From: JAKAGZ01 sp964595355
GTDB lineage: Bacteria > Bacteroidota > Ignavibacteria > Ignavibacteriales > Ignavibacteriaceae
Direction: 5' to 3'
Assembly: GCA_964595355.1 (NCBI GenBank)
Contig: CAZQQD010000095.1
Coordinates: 1 to 10,838 of the forward strand
Length of the DNA stretch: 10,838 bases
Shown here: positions 7,490-10,838 of the stretch, piece after piece
Layout of the letters: every line of letters starts with the position of its first letter
Position numbering within the stretch: the first letter of the stretch is position 1
Translations under genes and position numbers: made by a program
The notes under the pieces: model-generated
What the model was told of the DNA's origin: nothing
Database searches by the model: none
The model's input: the letters and a program-made list of their open reading frames with translations, nothing else

Positions 7490-8722
7490 AATAAATGCGA
7501 ATGGAATATGCAATAAAGCCCAGAGAATATATCTCCACATAACCTGTTTAGAATTCTGCTTTGAGAAAAATAAGAAATATATTCCTTTAACAATAGTATT
7601 ACTCATCATAGCAATAACAATCGCTGTAATGATAATATTTTCAACAGGAATGTTTCCTCTTATCAAAGATAGTATAAACGGATCGATGTCCGTTACTCCT
7701 GTAATGGCTGAAAGTGTTATTAAGCCGCCGTTACCAAAGTAACTTTTTACTATAACAGTAAGTACCGACAGTATAACAAATAATCCGGCAAAAATAAGAG
7801 CCGGTTTTATTTCAAACGGATTTTGTAAAGTTGATCCCGCGTTATCGGGTTTCTTCTGCAATTTTTCTTTAATCCCAAACGAAAGTATAATTCCGATTAA
7901 CGACAACACAACTAATTTCCACCACAGAGCTCCCACAAAAGAAGGATTGATCAACCATATCAGGAATAAAATTCTTATATACATTACGCTGCTTGCAAGC
8001 AGGGATGCCTGAAGAGCGCTTTTCCCTTTTGTCTTATCTTGCTCGGCAATACGTGCGACAGCAATAGTTACCGCAGTGCTTGAAACAATTCCCCCCATAA
8101 TTCCGGATAACCACAACCCAACTCTGTCGCCAAACTTCTTTATTAAAAAATACCCAATAAAACCGAGCGTAGAAACAAAAACAACTATTAACCAGATTTT
8201 GTATGGATTGAGTTGATACTTTGTGTATTCTTTATCCGGTAACGCTGGAAGAATTATTAAGGTTACAAGCAGGAATTTTATTACGGCAAGGAATTCTGAT
8301 TTATCAAGCTTCTCAACATACTTTTCAAGTTCCGATTTTTCCGAAAGGAGTAACGTTGTGATAACTCCCAAAGCAAGCGGAACCCAGACATCGGTAAGTA
8401 TTGTCAATGCGCCAATTACATAAGTCAAAACCGCAGCAATTTCACTTGTCCAGCCGTAATGTTCTTCTTTAAATTTTGCAAGATATCCTATAAGTACAAG
8501 TGCGGTAACCGAGAGTAGTCCTACAGGCAAAATAAATGGTATGTCAATTTTATAAAGCCATCCGCAGCCAAAGCCGAAAAGACTTATAATCGTGTATGTT
8601 CTTAATCCCGCAAATCTCGATTTATAAATAGTGCCGGAACTTTCCCTTTCAAGCCCTATCAAAAAGCCGAGAGCAAGAGCTACTATAAATCTTATTTCGT
8701 TGGTCCATTCAAATGTGTTCAA
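7481..8722 (-). CDS. MgtC/SapB-DUF4010 family membrane protein
   Basis: A 413-residue, very hydrophobic protein with about a dozen predicted helices. The first part matches the MgtC/SapB domain: FIVALALGFLIGLERE (12-27) with its signature GLERE, then AGLRTYTIISLFG (38-50). The second half matches DUF4010, with GLWLSGIMGGIVSSTAVTIAVAR near residues 202-224 as its best landmark. MgtC-domain proteins are associated with growth at low magnesium and control of membrane energetics, but the long MgtC-DUF4010 form has no defined activity, so I give only the family. The start is TTG (8720-8722); the first internal methionine lies deep in the chain, beyond the conserved GLERE motif, so TTG is needed. 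Its Shine-Dalgarno is poor (AGAG, about six nt upstream). It leads a probable two-gene operon with the amino acid permease, 36 bp downstream. No Mg-responsive leader is recognisable upstream. Confidence 0.82.
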   Translation of the reverse strand: MNTFEWTNEIRFIVALALGFLIGLERESSGTIYKSRFAGLRTYTIISLFGFGCGWLYKIDIPFILPVGLLSVTALVLIGYLAKFKEEHYGWTSEIAAVLTYVIGALTILTDVWVPLALGVITTLLLSEKSELEKYVEKLDKSEFLAVIKFLLVTLIILPALPDKEYTKYQLNPYKIWLIVVFVSTLGFIGYFLIKKFGDRVGLWLSGIMGGIVSSTAVTIAVARIAEQDKTKGKSALQASLLASSVMYIRILFLIWLINPSFVGALWWKLVVLSLIGIILSFGIKEKLQKKPDNAGSTLQNPFEIKPALIFAGLFVILSVLTVIVKSYFGNGGLITLSAITGVTDIDPFILSLIRGNIPVENIIITAIVIAMMSNTIVKGIYFLFFSKQNSKQVMWRYILWALLHIPFAFIFF

Positions 8723-9057
8723 ACGGAGCTCTTAGTATTATGTTAGTTCAAAATTACTAAAAGATAAATCAAGATTCCCCACACAATAGAATTTTAAAGA
8801 AAACTATTGAATAAAAACCGATGGCATTCGAAGGATTAAAAACAGCTTCAGTTTATGCCCGAATAATTTATTAGCTAATGCTTTCCTGATTCATTATTAA
8901 CCATGAAAGTTTATCACCTTTATAAAAAAATTAATTGAAGTCAGAACGGATAAAAACTTTTAAATTAAGCGTTTTAAATCCGCATGCGAAAGTCAGAGAA
9001 AGTAATTTTAAAGGCCGCGAAGTTAACTTTAAAGCTTAAAATATTTGTTTAAAAGCA
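8723..9057. other. Gene-free stretch upstream of the MgtC/DUF4010 gene
   Basis: About 335 bp of AT-rich sequence with no convincing gene on either strand. It holds TAATTTTG on the minus strand (8749-8756), a full match to the -7 element TAnnTTTG, without a good -33 partner, 27 bp before the TTG start. A 6-bp inverted pair CAATAG/CTATTG lies at 8784-8809, a palindromic ATTAGCTAAT at 8870-8879, and a 7-bp pair TTTAAAG/CTTTAAA near 9008-9034. A 34-codon open frame from a TTG at 8935 has no supporting signal. Confidence 0.4.
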
Positions 9058-9199
9058 CCGGGAAGTTTGTCCCATATTGATATTATTTGTTTAAATTTTC
9101 CTGACCTGTAAGTCATTTAAGGCCAGGTGAATGCTGGTTGTACCTTAGTTGGAGTGTGGGTGAAGTTGTGCAACAATATGAGACAAACCAATTTCCCGG
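9058..9199. repeat. 142-bp element bounded by long imperfect inverted repeats
   Basis: The left arm (9058-9079) begins CCGGGAAGTTTGTCCCATA and ends TTG. The right arm (9174-9199), read in reverse complement, is the same apart from a 4-nt insertion (ATTG) after CCGGGAA and one C-to-T change. The match can be drawn outward through GCA with a 2-nt gap. The 94-nt interior contains a second imperfect pair, CCTGACC/GGCCAGG. No open frame fills it and no clear target-site duplication flanks it. It could be a MITE-like or repetitive extragenic element, a decayed insertion-sequence end, or a structured RNA. Confidence 0.5.
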
Positions 9200-9228
9200 A
9201 TTGCACGAATTCTTTTACATCTTTCTAT

Positions 9229-9548
9229 ATTAGCTAATACATTCCAACAATGTACCCTTCCATTTCAAAAAGCTTTGATGGTCCCGGCGCTTAAATTTAT
9301 CCTTTCTGTATGGATCTAAAATATATGGAGTTCCGGCTAACATAATCGAATATTTAACGGACTTGTCCATTGGTGTATATACAACAGTAAAAAGTTTTAC
9401 CCTATCGCGCTTAGATGTGTAGTATTCATGTTTATCGTAATTTTTTACAACATAGTTTGAATCAAACTGCGATGTGTAACTATTAAAAGAAAAGAATGTT
9501 AAAACCAGCAGAAAAGAAAATATAAAAAAGTTTTTAGGAAGGAATCAT
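9229..9548 (-). pseudogene. Remnant of a CocE/NonD-family hydrolase (X-Pro dipeptidyl-peptidase-like), N-terminal part only
   Basis: Conceptual translation of the minus strand gives a hydrophobic leader (FFIFSFLLVLTFFSF, an export signal) followed by NYDKHEYYTSKRDRVKLFT and VVYTPMDKSVKYSIMLAGTPY. This follows the start of secreted CocE/NonD alpha/beta hydrolases, normally RDGVKLFT...VYTPKD...YPIMLTRTPY, with the RDG and RTPY motifs damaged. Homology continues in another frame as GPSKLFEMEGYIVGMY, showing a frameshift near 9281-9290, then hits TAG at once. The leader frame also has no start codon: the nearest ATG (9546-9548) is in a different frame and stops after four residues. The catalytic Ser/Asp/His part is absent, and nothing to the left resembles it. 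Intact relatives hydrolyse acyl-proline peptides or amino-acid esters/amides outside the cytoplasm; this copy cannot. The family is recognised by pattern from memory, so an alignment would settle it. Confidence 0.65.
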
Positions 9549-9601
9549 GACTACGCCCCAGCTAAGGTAGCTTATTAATCAACGTTTCCCAAAAGCTCAT
9601 A

Positions 9602-9609
9602 TAAATTTG
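9602..9609 (+). promoter_or_regulatory. Possible -7 element of the isocitrate dehydrogenase gene
   Basis: TAAATTTG matches the Bacteroidota -7 consensus TAnnTTTG in full, about 100 bp upstream of the ATG on the coding strand. The -33 region shows no clear TTTG at the expected distance. If used, the mRNA has an AT-rich leader of about 95 nt in which I see no riboswitch-like structure. Confidence 0.3.
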
Positions 9610-9709
9610 ACCAAGCCTTTTTCTTTAATAATTATCAAAGATTCCGTATTTTTAAAGACGTTTATAAATTTTTCTGCGTAACTGACATAACAAAAAGTGG
9701 GAATAATAA

Positions 9710-10838
9710 ATGAATACAAAAATAACCTGGACGAAAATTGACGAGGCTCCTGCATTAGCATCTTATTGTTTATTGCCAATTATAAAATCATTTACAAGGG
9801 GGACCGGAATTGAAATCGAAACAAAAGATATATCTCTTACCGGGAGAATAATTGCGAACTTTCCTGACAATCTTACTGAGGATCAAAAAATCCCGGATTG
9901 TCTTTCTGAGCTTGGAGAACTCACACAAAAACCTGAAGCCAATATCATAAAACTGCCGAATATCAGCGCATCCATTCCTCAGCTTCACGCTGCAATTAAA
10001 GAGCTGCAGGGAAAAGGATATAAAATACCTGATTACCCTGACGAACCCAAAACTGATGAAGAAAAAGCATTAAAGGAAAGATTTTCAAAAGTGCTTGGCT
10101 CAGCAGTAAACCCGGTTTTAAGAGAAGGTAACTCTGACAGACGCGCTGCTGCATCTGTCAAAAAGTTTGCGCAAAAACATCCACATAAAATGATGAAGCC
10201 CTGGCCCGAATCAGGATCAAAATGCCGTGTAGCTCATATGACCCAAAAGGATTTTTACGGCTCGGAAAAATCAGTGACTCTTGATAAGAACGATGCTGTC
10301 AATATTGAATACGTTGATGAAAAAGGAAACACAACTGTATTAAAAGAAAACCTCAAGCTGCTCAGCGGAGAAGTTATTGATGCAACTGTAATGAACGTTA
10401 AAGAGTTAAGAAAATTTTACGCTGAACAAATTGAAGAAGCTAAGAAAGATGGTGTACTCTTATCGCTTCACCTTAAAGCAACTATGATGAAAATTTCTGA
10501 TCCGATAATGTTCGGGCATGCGGTTTCTGTTTATTATAAAGATGCTTTAGAAAAACACGCTGATACTTTGAAACAAATCGGTGCAAACGTAAATTATGGA
10601 CTGATGGATGTACTCGAAAAACTAAAAAAACTTCCTGATGAAAAAAGAAAAGAAATTGAGGATGATATAAATAAAGTTTACGAAACGCACCCACAGCTTG
10701 CAATGGTTGATTCCAGAATCGGAAAAACTAACCTGCACGTTCCTAATGATATTATAGTCGATGCATCTATGCCAAATGTCGTTCGCGACGGCGGAAAAAT
10801 GTGGAACAAAAAAGATGAACTTCAGGATTGCATTGCAA
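9710..10838 (+). CDS. icd: Monomeric NADP-dependent isocitrate dehydrogenase (N-terminal half, runs off the window)
   Basis: The first 376 codons of a monomeric-type (about 740-residue) isocitrate dehydrogenase; the frame is open to the right edge. It catalyses oxidative decarboxylation of isocitrate to 2-oxoglutarate with NADP+ and Mg2+/Mn2+, or the reverse carboxylation in reductive-TCA organisms, in the cytoplasm. It opens TKIDEAPALASYCLLPII and continues TKDISLTGRIIANFPDNLT and ANIIKLPNISASIPQL, all diagnostic of the monomeric form and unlike the dimeric enzyme. The substrate motif SAVNPVLREGNSDRR (131-145) gives Ser131, Asn134, Arg138 and Arg144, equivalent to the Azotobacter enzyme's Ser132, Asn135, Arg139 and Arg145. 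LKATMMK places the conserved Lys at 256, and IIVDASMP the metal-binding Asp at 351. The ATG start has a weak GTGGGA upstream but matches the family N-terminus. It is transcribed away from everything else here. Related green sulfur bacteria use this enzyme type. Confidence 0.95.
   Translation, partial: MNTKITWTKIDEAPALASYCLLPIIKSFTRGTGIEIETKDISLTGRIIANFPDNLTEDQKIPDCLSELGELTQKPEANIIKLPNISASIPQLHAAIKELQGKGYKIPDYPDEPKTDEEKALKERFSKVLGSAVNPVLREGNSDRRAAASVKKFAQKHPHKMMKPWPESGSKCRVAHMTQKDFYGSEKSVTLDKNDAVNIEYVDEKGNTTVLKENLKLLSGEVIDATVMNVKELRKFYAEQIEEAKKDGVLLSLHLKATMMKISDPIMFGHAVSVYYKDALEKHADTLKQIGANVNYGLMDVLEKLKKLPDEKRKEIEDDINKVYETHPQLAMVDSRIGKTNLHVPNDIIVDASMPNVVRDGGKMWNKKDELQDCIA

Noticed and set aside
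8935..9039. Plus-strand 34-codon frame from TTG
   Set aside because: No Shine-Dalgarno, no homology I can recognise, and it falls within the non-coding repeat-rich gap.
9561..9570. CTAAGGTAGC resembling the conserved 23S rRNA segment cut by I-CeuI
   Set aside because: Only ten bases match and the flanks are unrelated to 23S rRNA, so this is not an rRNA fragment or homing site.
9541..9572. Plus-strand mini-frame ATG ACT ACG CCC CAG CTA AGG TAG after AGGAAGG
   Set aside because: It has a good-looking ribosome site but encodes only seven residues, and the AGGAAGG lies in the antisense of the hydrolase leader; not enough to call a leader peptide.
9597..10703. Minus-strand open frames at 9597-9779, 9788-9988 and 10482-10703
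   Set aside because: The latter two are antisense to the strongly conserved isocitrate dehydrogenase gene; the first covers its leader and first codons and has no motif or start signal.

Overview
The window is AT-rich, compact bacterial DNA. Six intact genes lie on the minus strand, and one plus-strand gene runs off the right edge. I infer a member of the Bacteroidota/Chlorobiota/Ignavibacteriota group. The reasons are the general look of the proteins, a chlorobial-type monomeric isocitrate dehydrogenase, and several upstream sequences that fit the TTTG / TAnnTTTG promoter pattern known from Bacteroidota. At least two genes carry clear GGAG Shine-Dalgarno sequences, which fits an Ignavibacteria-like lineage better than the SD-poor Bacteroidia. 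No rRNA, tRNA, CRISPR array or complete insertion sequence was seen.

Layout, left to right. 14-1468 (-): CoA-acylating (methyl)malonate-semialdehyde dehydrogenase. 1600-3156 (-): membrane glycosyltransferase of the GT39/ArnT type. 3176-4510 (-): APC-superfamily permease, 19 bp upstream of the glycosyltransferase and probably co-transcribed with it. Its conserved N-terminus extends past the first ATG and appears to start at ATT. 4614-5741 (-): AAA ATPase with a DUF4143 C-terminal region, preceded by two identical-architecture inverted repeats overlapping its likely promoter. 5960-7444 and 7481-8722 (both -): a two-gene operon of a cationic-amino-acid-transporter-like permease and an MgtC/DUF4010 membrane protein, both starting at TTG. 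8723-9709: about 1 kb without an intact gene, holding an inverted-repeat element (9058-9199) and the frameshifted N-terminal remnant of a CocE/NonD (X-Pro dipeptidyl-peptidase-like) hydrolase. 9710-end (+): start of a monomeric NADP-dependent isocitrate dehydrogenase.

Functionally this is housekeeping and transport: branched-chain amino acid catabolism, amino acid uptake, lipid-linked sugar transfer at the membrane, a membrane protein possibly tied to ion homeostasis, and carbon flux through isocitrate/2-oxoglutarate. I see no defence system or biosynthetic cluster. The least ordinary features are the paired operator-like repeats before the ATPase, the apparent ATT start of the permease, and the decayed region at 8.9-9.55 kb.
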